Shown one piece after another: positions 1 to 6,487 of a DNA stretch of 6,609 bases (positions are counted from its first letter, which is position 1; each line of letters opens with the position of its first letter). Source of the DNA: an uncultured Bacteroidales bacterium (GTDB lineage Bacteria; Bacteroidota; Bacteroidia; Bacteroidales; Bacteroidaceae); NCBI GenBank assembly GCA_902803195.1, contig CADCOX010000129.1, positions 1 through 6,609 of the forward strand. Direction: 5' to 3'. The notes below the pieces were generated by a model. The model made no database searches. It saw only the letters and a program-made list of their open reading frames with translations, and was not told the origin of the DNA. The translations under genes and the position numbers were made by a program.

Positions 1-1
1 C

Positions 2-2401
2 CACGACCACGGCTCGGCCGGACATGTCAATTGCCTCAGTGAGTTGGTAGAGGAATGCGGTGGACTTATCGACATGACCAAGTTGCCTATCGGCGACCCA
101 ACGCTTTCTGCGAAGGAGATTATCGCCAACGAGAGTCAGGAGCGCATGGGACTGCTCATCCAGGAGGAGCACCTCGACCACGTCCGTGCCATCGCCGAGC
201 GCGAACGTGCTCCGCTATATGTCGTCGGCGAGACTACCGGCGACGCTCATTTCGCCTTCGAGCAAGGCGACGGCGTCCGTCCCTTCGACCTTGATGTCGC
301 GCAGATGTTTGGCCACTCACCCAAGACGGTAATGACGGATGAGACTGTAGAGCGCAGCTACGCGGACTTGACTACGGATACACATTCTCCATTATCCATT
401 ACACATTCACTTCAAGCTGTTTTTCAACTCGAAGCAGTCGCTTGCAAGGATTGGCTGACAAACAAGGTGGACCGCTCCGTCACGGGTAAGATTGCCCGTC
501 AGCAGTGTCAGGGCGAGCTGCAACTGCCGCTCTCCGACTGTGGCGTCGTAGCGCTTGATTACCGCGGACGCAAAGGCATCGCCACAGCCCTCGGTCATGC
601 GCCGCAGGCCGGACTGGCAGACCCCGCAGCAGGCTCCGTCTTGTCCGTGGCAGAGAGTCTGACCAATATCGTATGGGCTCCGTTGGCTGAAGGACTCGAC
701 AGCGTCAGCCTGAGCGCCAACTGGATGTGGCCGTGTCGCTCACAGAAGGGCGAGGACGCCCGCCTCTATCAGGCCGTCGAAGCGCTCTCGGACTTCTGCT
801 GCGCCCTCGAGATCAACGTCCCGACGGGCAAGGACAGCCTCTCCATGACTCAGAAATATCCCGATGGGACAAAAATCATAGCCCCGGGAACGGTCATCGT
901 CAGTTCTGGCGGTGAGGTTAGCGACATCCGCAAAGTCGTCAGCCCAGTCTTGGCCGACGAGCCGAAGAGTGCCCTCTATCATATCGACTTCTCGTTCGAC
1001 GAGTTGCGACTTGGCGGCAGCGCCTATGCTCAGGCCCGTGGTTTCGTCGGCTCCGACGTTCCCACCTGTACCAATCCCGAGTATTTCCGCGATGCGTTCA
1101 ATGCCGTTCAGGAGTGCATTAACAAGGGGCTCATCCTTGCAGGACATGACATCAGTGCAGGTGGCCTCGTCACCACCCTCCTCGAGATGTGTTTTGCCAA
1201 CACCAAGGGAGGAATGAAAATCAACTTGGTTAACTTCGAGACGGATGACATCGTCAAGATTCTCTTCGCCGAGAATCCAGGTGTCGTCGTTCAAGTGGGC
1301 ACGAAGGACGAAGCGGAGTTCAAGAAACTGATGGACGACGCCGGCGTGGGTTATATTTATATAGGTACGCCTGCGCGCGAGCGCATGATGCGCATACGCA
1401 AAGGTGACTTCGAGGAGACGCTCGACATCGATGCACTTCGCGACCTCTGGTATGCTCCTTCTCACCGCCTCGACCGCAAGCAGAGCAAGAACGGTCAGGC
1501 CGACGAGCGCTTCAAGAACTACAAGCATCAACCCATCGACATCCGACTGCCCCGTCACTTCACGGGCAAGCTCTCGCAATACGGTCTCAACCCCGATCGC
1601 TGGAAAGAAAGTGCCACCGTCTCCGATTCGTCAGCATCGGCCAACCGTCCTCACGCAGCCATCATCCGCGAGAAAGGAACCAATGGTGAACGTGAGATGG
1701 CCTATTGCCTCTACCTCGCGGGCTTCGATGTGAAAGACGTCATGATGACGGACCTCATCACAGGCCGCGAGACGCTCGACGACATCCAGATGATTGTCTT
1801 CTGCGGCGGTTTCTCCAATAGCGATGTCCTTGGTTCAGCCAAGGGATGGGCTGGCGCATTCCTCTTCAACCCGAAAGCTAAGGAAGCGCTCGACCGCTTC
1901 TACGCACGCCCCGACACGCTATCGCTCGGCATCTGTAACGGCTGCCAACTGATGGTAGAACTCGGACTGTTGTTCCCCGCCGGTGAGGAGAAGAAAGCAC
2001 AGATGCTTCACAACACCTCCCACAAGTTTGAGTCGGCTTACCTCGGCTTGACCATCCCCGAGAACAAGAGCGTTCTCTTCGGTTCACTCTCCGGCTCTAA
2101 GCTGGGCATCTGGGTAGCTCATGGCGAGGGCAAGTTCCATCTGCCCGAACCCGAGAGCGCATACAATGTTGTGGCTAAATACAGCTACGACCAATATCCC
2201 GCTAACCCCAACGGTTCGGACTACAGCGTCGCCGGTCTTTGCTCGGCCGATGGCCGTCATCTGGCCATGATGCCTCATTTGGAGCGCGCCATCTTCCCCT
2301 GGCAGTGCGCATTCTATCCCGCCGACCGCCGCATGGACGAAGTCACACCTTGGATCGAGGCTTTCGTCAACGCAAGAGTCTGGTGTGAGAAGAATCGCTG
2401 A
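2..2401 (+). CDS. purL: Phosphoribosylformylglycinamidine synthase, large single-chain form (5' end outside window)
   Basis: PurL makes FGAM from FGAR, glutamine and ATP, the fourth step of purine synthesis in the cytoplasm. The frame is open to the left edge, so about 799 C-terminal residues are seen; the family is usually about 1,230-1,300 aa, so roughly 430 are missing. In order: the end of the first AIRS-type half (HDHG at 2-13, NESQER at 128-145); a linker at about 350-415; the second half, with KVDRSVTGKIA, SLSANWMWP and the nucleotide-site motif PTGKDSLSM (821-847); a Ser-rich linker near 1610-1650; then a class I glutamine amidotransferase domain to the end. Its nucleophile is the first Cys of GICNGCQ (codon 1934-1936), with His 2276-2278 and Glu 2282-2284 in MMPHLER, so the triad is complete. 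The stop is TGA at 2399-2401. The gene looks intact; the odd part is the repeat-coded linker at 383-410. Identification is secure; the domain limits are estimates. Confidence 0.97.
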   Translation, partial: HDHGSAGHVNCLSELVEECGGLIDMTKLPIGDPTLSAKEIIANESQERMGLLIQEEHLDHVRAIAERERAPLYVVGETTGDAHFAFEQGDGVRPFDLDVAQMFGHSPKTVMTDETVERSYADLTTDTHSPLSITHSLQAVFQLEAVACKDWLTNKVDRSVTGKIARQQCQGELQLPLSDCGVVALDYRGRKGIATALGHAPQAGLADPAAGSVLSVAESLTNIVWAPLAEGLDSVSLSANWMWPCRSQKGEDARLYQAVEALSDFCCALEINVPTGKDSLSMTQKYPDGTKIIAPGTVIVSSGGEVSDIRKVVSPVLADEPKSALYHIDFSFDELRLGGSAYAQARGFVGSDVPTCTNPEYFRDAFNAVQECINKGLILAGHDISAGGLVTTLLEMCFANTKGGMKINLVNFETDDIVKILFAENPGVVVQVGTKDEAEFKKLMDDAGVGYIYIGTPARERMMRIRKGDFEETLDIDALRDLWYAPSHRLDRKQSKNGQADERFKNYKHQPIDIRLPRHFTGKLSQYGLNPDRWKESATVSDSSASANRPHAAIIREKGTNGEREMAYCLYLAGFDVKDVMMTDLITGRETLDDIQMIVFCGGFSNSDVLGSAKGWAGAFLFNPKAKEALDRFYARPDTLSLGICNGCQLMVELGLLFPAGEEKKAQMLHNTSHKFESAYLGLTIPENKSVLFGSLSGSKLGIWVAHGEGKFHLPEPESAYNVVAKYSYDQYPANPNGSDYSVAGLCSADGRHLAMMPHLERAIFPWQCAFYPADRRMDEVTPWIEAFVNARVWCEKNR
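383..410 (+). repeat. Four tandem heptamers (CATTNNC type) inside purL
   Basis: Four consecutive 7-nt units all begin with CATT: CATTCTC (383), CATTATC (390), CATTACA (397) and CATTCAC (404). As a result the 8-mer ACACATTC recurs exactly 21 nt apart (380 and 401), which keeps frame and gives the amino acids THS twice, seven residues apart. The segment lies in the PurL linker between the two AIRS-type halves, just before the conserved QLEAVACKDW block. I recall similar CCATTAT/CCATTCT-like runs from Bacteroidota intergenic DNA, but could not check this here. It may be a repeat tolerated because it fell in a variable linker. Confidence 0.7.
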
Positions 2402-2454
2402 TTCACCTTCTTTTGCTCGAGATGAGAGTGTCTTCGAATACAATTTAGGATGGA

Positions 2455-3126
2455 ATGACACCAACAGATATCAAACAAGATACGCCACGCCAGCCACTCC
2501 CCTCCTTCACGGGAGGGGCTGGAAGTGGGTCTTTATTCACGACCTTCTTCCATATTGGTCTCTTCACTATCGGTGGCGGTTATGCGATGATTCCGCTCAT
2601 CGAAACCAAGGTCGTGGATGAGAAACAATGGATTACGCGCGAGGATTTGCTCGACTTGATGGCCGTGGCGCAGTCCTGCCCCGGCATCTTTGCCGTGAAC
2701 ATCGCCATCTTCATCGGGTATAAATTGAGGGGCATCCCAGGTGCGCTAATGTCCACGCTGGGCTGTATCATGCCGTCGTTCCTCATCATTCTGGCCATTG
2801 CCCTCTTCTTCCGTCAGTTCCAAGATAATGTTTGGGTCGCTCGCGCCTTCAGGGGGATACGTCCCTGCGTTGTGGCACTCATTGCCGCTCCTACGTTCAA
2901 GATGGCGCAGACCGCCAAGATCACCTGGACGAATGTCTGGATTCCCGTCCTCGGCGCATTTCTCATCTGGATGTTCGGCGTTTCGCCCATTTGGGTGATC
3001 GTAGCCGCAGGCATCGGAGGATACATGTATGGAAAATTAATAAGCCTCACTCCCGACCCCTCTCACGAGGGAGAAGGGGGGATTAACCCTCAGGATTCTA
3101 CTCATGACAGCAAGCCTCAATCGTAA
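2455..3126 (+). CDS. Chromate transporter (CHR) family protein, short form, first half of a pair
   Basis: This 223-aa membrane protein is a single-domain CHR (ChrA-like) protein. After a polar N-terminus of about 26 residues comes the family signature: a first hydrophobic segment ending in GGGYAMIPLIE (residues 40-50), then AQSCPGIFAVNIAIFIGY (74-88 region, CPG at 75-77), which corresponds to the usual PGP...GY motif. Hydrophobic segments follow to about residue 198, then a polar tail (199-223). ATG 2455 has AGGA only 4 nt upstream, and no in-frame start lies between it and the first membrane segment, so the extension is probably translated. The second gene starts almost directly at the same core, so both polar ends here are extra; both are coded by inverted repeats. 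It follows purL by 53 nt with no clear terminator, and the partner gene starts 51 nt downstream in the same frame. Family members export chromate and perhaps other oxyanions; the real substrate is unknown, so no symbol is given. Confidence 0.87.
   Translation: MTPTDIKQDTPRQPLPSFTGGAGSGSLFTTFFHIGLFTIGGGYAMIPLIETKVVDEKQWITREDLLDLMAVAQSCPGIFAVNIAIFIGYKLRGIPGALMSTLGCIMPSFLIILAIALFFRQFQDNVWVARAFRGIRPCVVALIAAPTFKMAQTAKITWTNVWIPVLGAFLIWMFGVSPIWVIVAAGIGGYMYGKLISLTPDPSHEGEGGINPQDSTHDSKPQS
2494..2528 (+). repeat. GC-rich imperfect inverted repeat coding the N-terminus of the first CHR protein
   Basis: CCCCTCC (2499-2505) pairs with GGAGGGG (2512-2518) around the loop TTCACG. Outside this, CCACT (2494-2498) pairs with AGTGG (2524-2528), leaving a 5-nt bulge. 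It is translated as residues 14-25, a Pro/Gly/Ser-rich stretch just before the first membrane segment. The shape resembles REP-like repeats of intergenic DNA. In mRNA the hairpin would lie about 40 nt after the start codon. A related but rearranged word set is found in comEC near 4030-4049. Confidence 0.65.
3051..3082 (+). repeat. GC-rich imperfect inverted repeat coding the C-terminal tail of the first CHR protein
   Basis: CCCTC (3058-3062) pairs with GAGGG (3067-3071) around the loop TCAC. TCCC (3051-3054) can pair with GGGA (3079-3082) outside it. It lies in frame near the gene's end and encodes part of the polar tail beyond residue 198, which has no match in the partner CHR protein. The C-rich arm, CAC-containing loop and G-rich arm resemble the element at 2494-2528, so the two probably belong to one loose family. 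No T-run follows, so it is not a classical terminator. Confidence 0.55.
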
Positions 3127-3127
3127 C

Positions 3128-3155
3128 CAATCCCTTCTCATAGAGTGAGGGATTG
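3128..3155 (+). repeat. Hairpin in the gap between the two CHR genes
   Basis: CAATCCCT (3128-3135) and AGGGATTG (3148-3155) form a perfect 8-bp stem around a 12-nt loop. It begins 2 nt after the first CHR stop and ends 22 nt before the second CHR start. No U-run follows, so Rho-independent termination is unlikely. It may be another diverged repeat, or an mRNA structure affecting the ratio or stability of the two messages. That role is inference only. Confidence 0.5.
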
Positions 3156-3177
3156 TGGATGAGTCTATTTCCTTATT

Positions 3178-3750
3178 ATGATTTACTTCCAGCTCTTCTA
3201 TACCTTTTTCCTCATCGGCCTCTTCGGCTTTGGCGGAGGTTATGCGATGATCTCGATGATCCAAGGCGAGGTCGTCACCAACCATCATTGGATGTCCATG
3301 GGCGAATTCACCGATATTGTTGCCGTCTCGCAGATGACGCCTGGCCCTATTGGCATCAACTCTGCCACCTACGTAGGATACACGGCTGTCGTCAATGCTG
3401 GTGGTGCACATTGGATGGGCATCCTCGGTTCGGCCACGGCCACCTTCGCCGTCGTCCTGCCGTCGTTCATCCTGATGCTCGTTATCTCAAAATTCCTGAT
3501 GCAGTACAAGCATCACCCTATCGTAGAGCACGTTTTCATGGGACTGCGCCCAGCCGTAGTCGGACTTCTTGCTGCAGCCTGCTTACTCCTTATGACGCCC
3601 GAGAACTTCTCCACGCCTTCAGAATCGCCTTGGCAATTCTGGATTAGCATCGCCATCTTCGTCGGCACGCTTATCGCCTGCCAGGTCTACAAACTCAGTC
3701 CTATCCGCACCCTTCTTTTCTGTGCCCTTGTGGGTATACTGCTGTTTTAG
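3178..3750 (+). CDS. Chromate transporter (CHR) family protein, short form, second half of a pair
   Basis: This 190-aa single-domain CHR protein is almost wholly hydrophobic. It starts directly at the family core: GLFGFGGGYAMISMIQGEVV in the first segment, then MTPGPIGINSATYVGY, which matches the family PGP...GY signature better than its upstream partner does. Further membrane segments fill the rest (about residues 78-108, 118-142, 153-169 and 174-190). Short CHR proteins are often encoded as tandem pairs, and in characterised cases both are needed for transport, which fits here. ATG 3178 is chosen because it sits just before the core; no good ribosome site is visible. The gene shares the frame of its partner, separated by 51 nt with stops at 3124 and 3160. 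Its TAG (3748-3750) overlaps the stop of convergent comEC. Substrate is unproven. Confidence 0.9.
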   Translation: MIYFQLFYTFFLIGLFGFGGGYAMISMIQGEVVTNHHWMSMGEFTDIVAVSQMTPGPIGINSATYVGYTAVVNAGGAHWMGILGSATATFAVVLPSFILMLVISKFLMQYKHHPIVEHVFMGLRPAVVGLLAAACLLLMTPENFSTPSESPWQFWISIAIFVGTLIACQVYKLSPIRTLLFCALVGILLF

Positions 3751-5543
3751 AGTCTAATCCGCATCGCTCCCTGCTCAGCGACGTCATAGACGCGCCAACC
3801 TATTTTCTTCGCCTCCTCACGGAGTTCAGCGCTCTGCCAGCGAGGCAGACTTGCATCCAGCACCAACAACTTCGGTCGGTACGCCTCCGTCAGCCAGCCT
3901 AAGCGACCGCCACGGAAGCCTCTTACCAACCACAAGATATCCACCTCTGAGCAGGCCTTTGCGTGCGCCTGCTCCTCCCCACGGCTTGCGTGGGGAGCAA
4001 CGTTGTCATCGCCATCCTCCTCTCTCCAGCCTTCACGGCCACTCCCCTCTCCTATCATAACAGCCTGAAAAGCAGATACTCCCTTGACAGCCACTGCCGT
4101 CCTTCCTCGCAGTACCACAGGCGATGCCGTCAGCCTTCGTCGCCAAAAACTCTCTGCAATATATTTCATTCCCACTTCCACAGAATCCGGCATGGGCGTC
4201 AGCAACCAACTACGCTCCGGTGCCGCTATCACGTGCAGAGCCGGACAACGCCAATTATGGTAGACCACCACCTGCGGCTCTGCTTTTCGACTCCAGAAAT
4301 CCTCTACGATAGCCCCAGGCCAACTAACCTCCCAACGCATAAGCGCCATCTGCGCTGCCACAATCCATGACAGTCCCACTGCCAGTGCACTTGACAAAGC
4401 CGGGAGCGCTACACTCGCCAACAACAAGGCCAAAGCGCCATAGACCAACAACATCGTCAGGGGTATCAACACTAAGTTGAACAAGGGCGCGTACAACGAC
4501 ACGCGATGGAAATAGTAAGCCACCAATGGTAGCGTCGCCACCTGTGCCGCTACGGATACAGAGAGCATCTCCAGCGGCCACATCAGATGATAACGCTCCA
4601 ACCAAAAGCATTGAAAACGCCAGCGCTCAAAGGCCCATCGCACCCATCGGCCATGCAGCGCGATGATTCCCGCAACGGCAGCAAACGACAACTGTGCTCC
4701 GATATCGAAGAGATAGACGGGACGGATCAGCAGCATCGCAAATGCCGTCAACACCAACAGATTCATCGCGCTTCCCTGACGCTGCATCAATGAGGCAATG
4801 ACGAAGAGGCTCGTCATCAGCGATGCTCGCACCAATGATGTCGGCAACCCGGCGACGAAGGCATACGTCCAAATAAAGAGGATCACGAGCACGCCTACAC
4901 CCGTACGCCAACGCGAACAAACCAGCCAACCGTTCAGCCACGTCAGGAACAGACCTACAATGATGCCTAAATGAAGGCCCGAGAGCGCCAACAAATGGCT
5001 CACGCCAGCTGCCGCATAGAGGTCGCGCGTCTCGCGCTGAAGCAAGGAACGGTCGCCCAACGTGATAGCCGTCACGACGGCCAACGCCTCATCATCGAGT
5101 CCCGTACTGACATAGCGAGCGGCCAGACGTTCACGTACCGCTAACGCACGTTGGCGCAGACGAGACGACACCGATGTCGAATCAGCGGTCGATTGCGTCA
5201 GCCAACGCCAACGGCGATAGTCGAATTCATCTGGGTTGCCGCGATTCTCAGGTGGGCGCTCCATCTGCTGCCACTGCCGCTGGACCTCGTCGGCATAGGA
5301 GGCATAGCGAACGAAACCGACAATCGCAAAGAAGAGTGCCGTCAGAGCAATGAATGAGAAGCCTTCCACTTTCCGAGCCGACCGAGGATAGACGCTCGCA
5401 GCCACCAGCACAACCAACAAACAACATCCCCACGCAGCCCAGTCAAGCCACGCGGGGACGGAATAAGTCTCGTAGAATAGAGCGTCAGCGACAATGATAC
5501 CAATGGCGAGAGCCAGAGTTGCAAGAAGTATCGGACGGCTCAT
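3747..5543 (-). CDS. comEC: ComEC/Rec2-family DNA internalisation channel, short variant
   Basis: ComEC is the inner-membrane channel that passes single-stranded DNA into the cytoplasm during natural transformation. From ATG 5543 the product is 598 aa; a TTG at 5552 would add three residues, but ATG fits better. Two early membrane regions (about 4-50 and 62-80) precede the competence domain (about 135-410), with the hallmark GVSHLLALSGLHLGII (180-195), PTSLVRAS (234-241) and GAQLSFAAVAGI (282-293). The C-terminal part (about 425-598) resembles a degenerate metallo-beta-lactamase-type domain, with VDILWLVRGFRGG and PKLLVLDASLPRW, but no HxHxDH motif is seen, so it is probably not a metal nuclease. 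Two oddities: the DUF4131/OB-fold stretch between the second membrane region and the competence domain is very short (about 80-135), and residues 499-532 form a charged insert coded by repeat-like DNA. It lies 32 nt after rpe, probably in one operon. Family call is secure; active DNA uptake is not shown. Confidence 0.93.
   Translation of the reverse strand: MSRPILLATLALAIGIIVADALFYETYSVPAWLDWAAWGCCLLVVLVAASVYPRSARKVEGFSFIALTALFFAIVGFVRYASYADEVQRQWQQMERPPENRGNPDEFDYRRWRWLTQSTADSTSVSSRLRQRALAVRERLAARYVSTGLDDEALAVVTAITLGDRSLLQRETRDLYAAAGVSHLLALSGLHLGIIVGLFLTWLNGWLVCSRWRTGVGVLVILFIWTYAFVAGLPTSLVRASLMTSLFVIASLMQRQGSAMNLLVLTAFAMLLIRPVYLFDIGAQLSFAAVAGIIALHGRWVRWAFERWRFQCFWLERYHLMWPLEMLSVSVAAQVATLPLVAYYFHRVSLYAPLFNLVLIPLTMLLVYGALALLLASVALPALSSALAVGLSWIVAAQMALMRWEVSWPGAIVEDFWSRKAEPQVVVYHNWRCPALHVIAAPERSWLLTPMPDSVEVGMKYIAESFWRRRLTASPVVLRGRTAVAVKGVSAFQAVMIGEGSGREGWREEDGDDNVAPHASRGEEQAHAKACSEVDILWLVRGFRGGRLGWLTEAYRPKLLVLDASLPRWQSAELREEAKKIGWRVYDVAEQGAMRIRL
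3975..3997. repeat. Perfect 9-bp hairpin inside comEC
   Basis: CTCCCCACG (3975-3983) and CGTGGGGAG (3989-3997) pair perfectly around the 5-nt loop GCTTG; with a bulge the stem can grow to 3970/3999. On the comEC strand it is translated within the hydrophilic insert (residues ~516-524). A perfect stem of this size with a short loop is not expected often by chance in a window this long, and its GC-rich REP-like shape resembles the elements in the first CHR gene. Confidence 0.6.
4030..4049. repeat. Rearranged partial copy of the CHR-gene repeat inside comEC
   Basis: This block is CCTTCACGG (4030-4038) followed directly by CCACTCCCCTC (4039-4049). Both words occur in the inverted repeat of the first CHR gene, at 2504-2512 and 2494-2504, but in the opposite order. 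An 11-mer match alone could be chance in this window; two abutting matched words are more suggestive. It encodes the Gly/Glu-rich start of the ComEC insert. Confidence 0.4.
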
Positions 5544-5575
5544 GCTGAACAATTAAGCATTGAGCAAAAGCAGAC

Positions 5576-6265
5576 TCAGCAGGTCGTGAGTTGCTTCAGG
5601 ATGTTCACCTCCTCGACGGGATCGGCCGAGCCGAAGACAGCGCTACCAGTGACGTAGACGTCAACACCCACTTCTTTCAGAGCAGGAGCCGTCTTGCGGC
5701 TGACGCCACCATCAACTTCGATGAGCGCTTGAGAACCGCTGCGCTCAATGAGCTCGCGCAAGCGACGTACCTTGTCCAAACTATGTTCGATGAACTTCTG
5801 TGCGCCGAAACCCGGATTGACCGTCATCAGCATCACCACGTCGACATCACCGATAATCTCCTCAAGCGAGGAAACTGGCGTTGAGGGGTTCAATGTCACG
5901 GCTGCACGCATGCCTGCCTCATGAATCTGCTGAACAGTACGATGGAGGTGAACACATGCCTCCTGATGTACGTTCATGATGGCAGCCCCGAGGTCGCGCA
6001 CCTGTGAGATGAACTTCTCGGGCTGAACAATCATCAGGTGGACGTCGAGCGGTTTCGTCGTCAGGCGTGCCACATGCTCCAGCACGGGAAAGCCAAAAGA
6101 GATATTGGGAACGAACACACCGTCCATCACATCCAGATGCAACCAATCGGCTGCTGAACGATTGAACCACTCCATTTCACTCTCTAAGTTGGCAAAGTTA
6201 GCGGCCAACAAACTGGGTGCTATCAGATTATGCTGACGAGTGCCCTGAGTACGCAGTTCTATCAT
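5576..6265 (-). CDS. rpe: Ribulose-phosphate 3-epimerase
   Basis: Rpe interconverts D-ribulose 5-phosphate and D-xylulose 5-phosphate in the pentose phosphate pathway (cytoplasmic TIM barrel). The 229 aa match the family's usual 215-230. The motifs are complete: LIAPSLLAANF (14-24); HLDVMDGVFVPN with metal ligand His43 and catalytic Asp45; DVHLMI with His76; the active-site loop MTVNPGFGAQKF (147-158); IEVDGGV with catalytic Asp185; and the phosphate-binding TGSAVF (206-211). ATG 6265 is the only start available: the frame upstream runs to a TAA at 6302-6304 with no other start codon. It gives about ten residues more than a typical N-terminus before LIAPS. The ATG overlaps the TGA of a small upstream ORF (ATGA), suggesting translational coupling. 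comEC follows after 32 nt. The stop is TGA at 5576-5578. Confidence 0.97.
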   Translation of the reverse strand: MIELRTQGTRQHNLIAPSLLAANFANLESEMEWFNRSAADWLHLDVMDGVFVPNISFGFPVLEHVARLTTKPLDVHLMIVQPEKFISQVRDLGAAIMNVHQEACVHLHRTVQQIHEAGMRAAVTLNPSTPVSSLEEIIGDVDVVMLMTVNPGFGAQKFIEHSLDKVRRLRELIERSGSQALIEVDGGVSRKTAPALKEVGVDVYVTGSAVFGSADPVEEVNILKQLTTC

Positions 6266-6405
6266 AACGGACGAACGGCTCTGGCGCGAGCACGAATGAT
6301 GTTAAGGGTTGACGCTTTGGGACTTGCCGTCCTGAAGAAAGAAGAGAGCTGATCAGTAGTGACAATAGACGTCAGCTCCACGGGAATGAGTAAAGGCTGC
6401 TCCAT
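6262..6405 (-). CDS. Small hypothetical ORF (47 aa) overlapping the rpe start
   Basis: From ATG 6405 the frame runs 47 codons to a TGA whose bases overlap the rpe ATG (ATGA, 6265-6262). An in-frame TAG lies 24 nt upstream of the ATG, so this is not the tail of a longer gene in the same frame. The product begins MEQPLLIPVEL and ends in an Arg-rich IIRARARAVRPL. It shows no membrane segment, Cys/His cluster or family I recognise. Support comes from position only: it starts about 25 nt after the candidate promoter and is joined to rpe. It could be a coupling leader ORF, a small unknown protein, or chance coding in a 5' leader. Confidence 0.35.
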   Translation of the reverse strand: MEQPLLIPVELTSIVTTDQLSSFFRTASPKASTLNIIRARARAVRPL

Positions 6406-6437
6406 AGGCGATGATATTTGTGGAACTTTCTATTTAT

Positions 6438-6469
6438 TAAACGTACACATATTGCCTAATATTGTGCAA
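6438..6469 (-). promoter_or_regulatory. Candidate Bacteroidota-type promoter for the small ORF-rpe-comEC unit
   Basis: On the minus strand, TTG (6469-6467) and TACGTTTA (6445-6438) are separated by 21 nt. The second fits the Bacteroidota -7 element TAnnTTTG in all but the last base, and the spacing fits the -33/-7 layout. Transcription would start near 6431, leaving about 25 nt before the small ORF. The whole 6406-6588 stretch is AT-rich relative to its flanks. This is a match by eye only. Confidence 0.4.
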
Positions 6470-6487
6470 GTGGTCAAAAAAATTTGA

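Noticed and set aside
740..1579. Long open frame (279 codons) on the minus strand within purL
   Set aside because: It lies fully antisense to well conserved PurL sequence; GC-rich codon bias opens such shadow frames, and the product matches no known family.
2402..2454. Promoter or terminator between purL and the first CHR gene
   Set aside because: A TTTTG and a TACAATTT are present but their spacing and match to the Bacteroidota pattern are poor, and no stem with a T-run is seen.
3153..3647. 164-codon plus-strand frame overlapping the second CHR gene
   Set aside because: Out of frame with a clear CHR protein; its composition (many His, Arg, Pro) is typical of a shadow.
3963..4370. 135-codon plus-strand frame inside comEC
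   Set aside because: Antisense shadow of the ComEC C-terminal region, with Pro/Ser/His-rich low-quality sequence.
5544..5552. TTG start at 5552 for comEC
   Set aside because: Adds only three residues before a normal ATG at 5543 that is followed directly by the first membrane segment.
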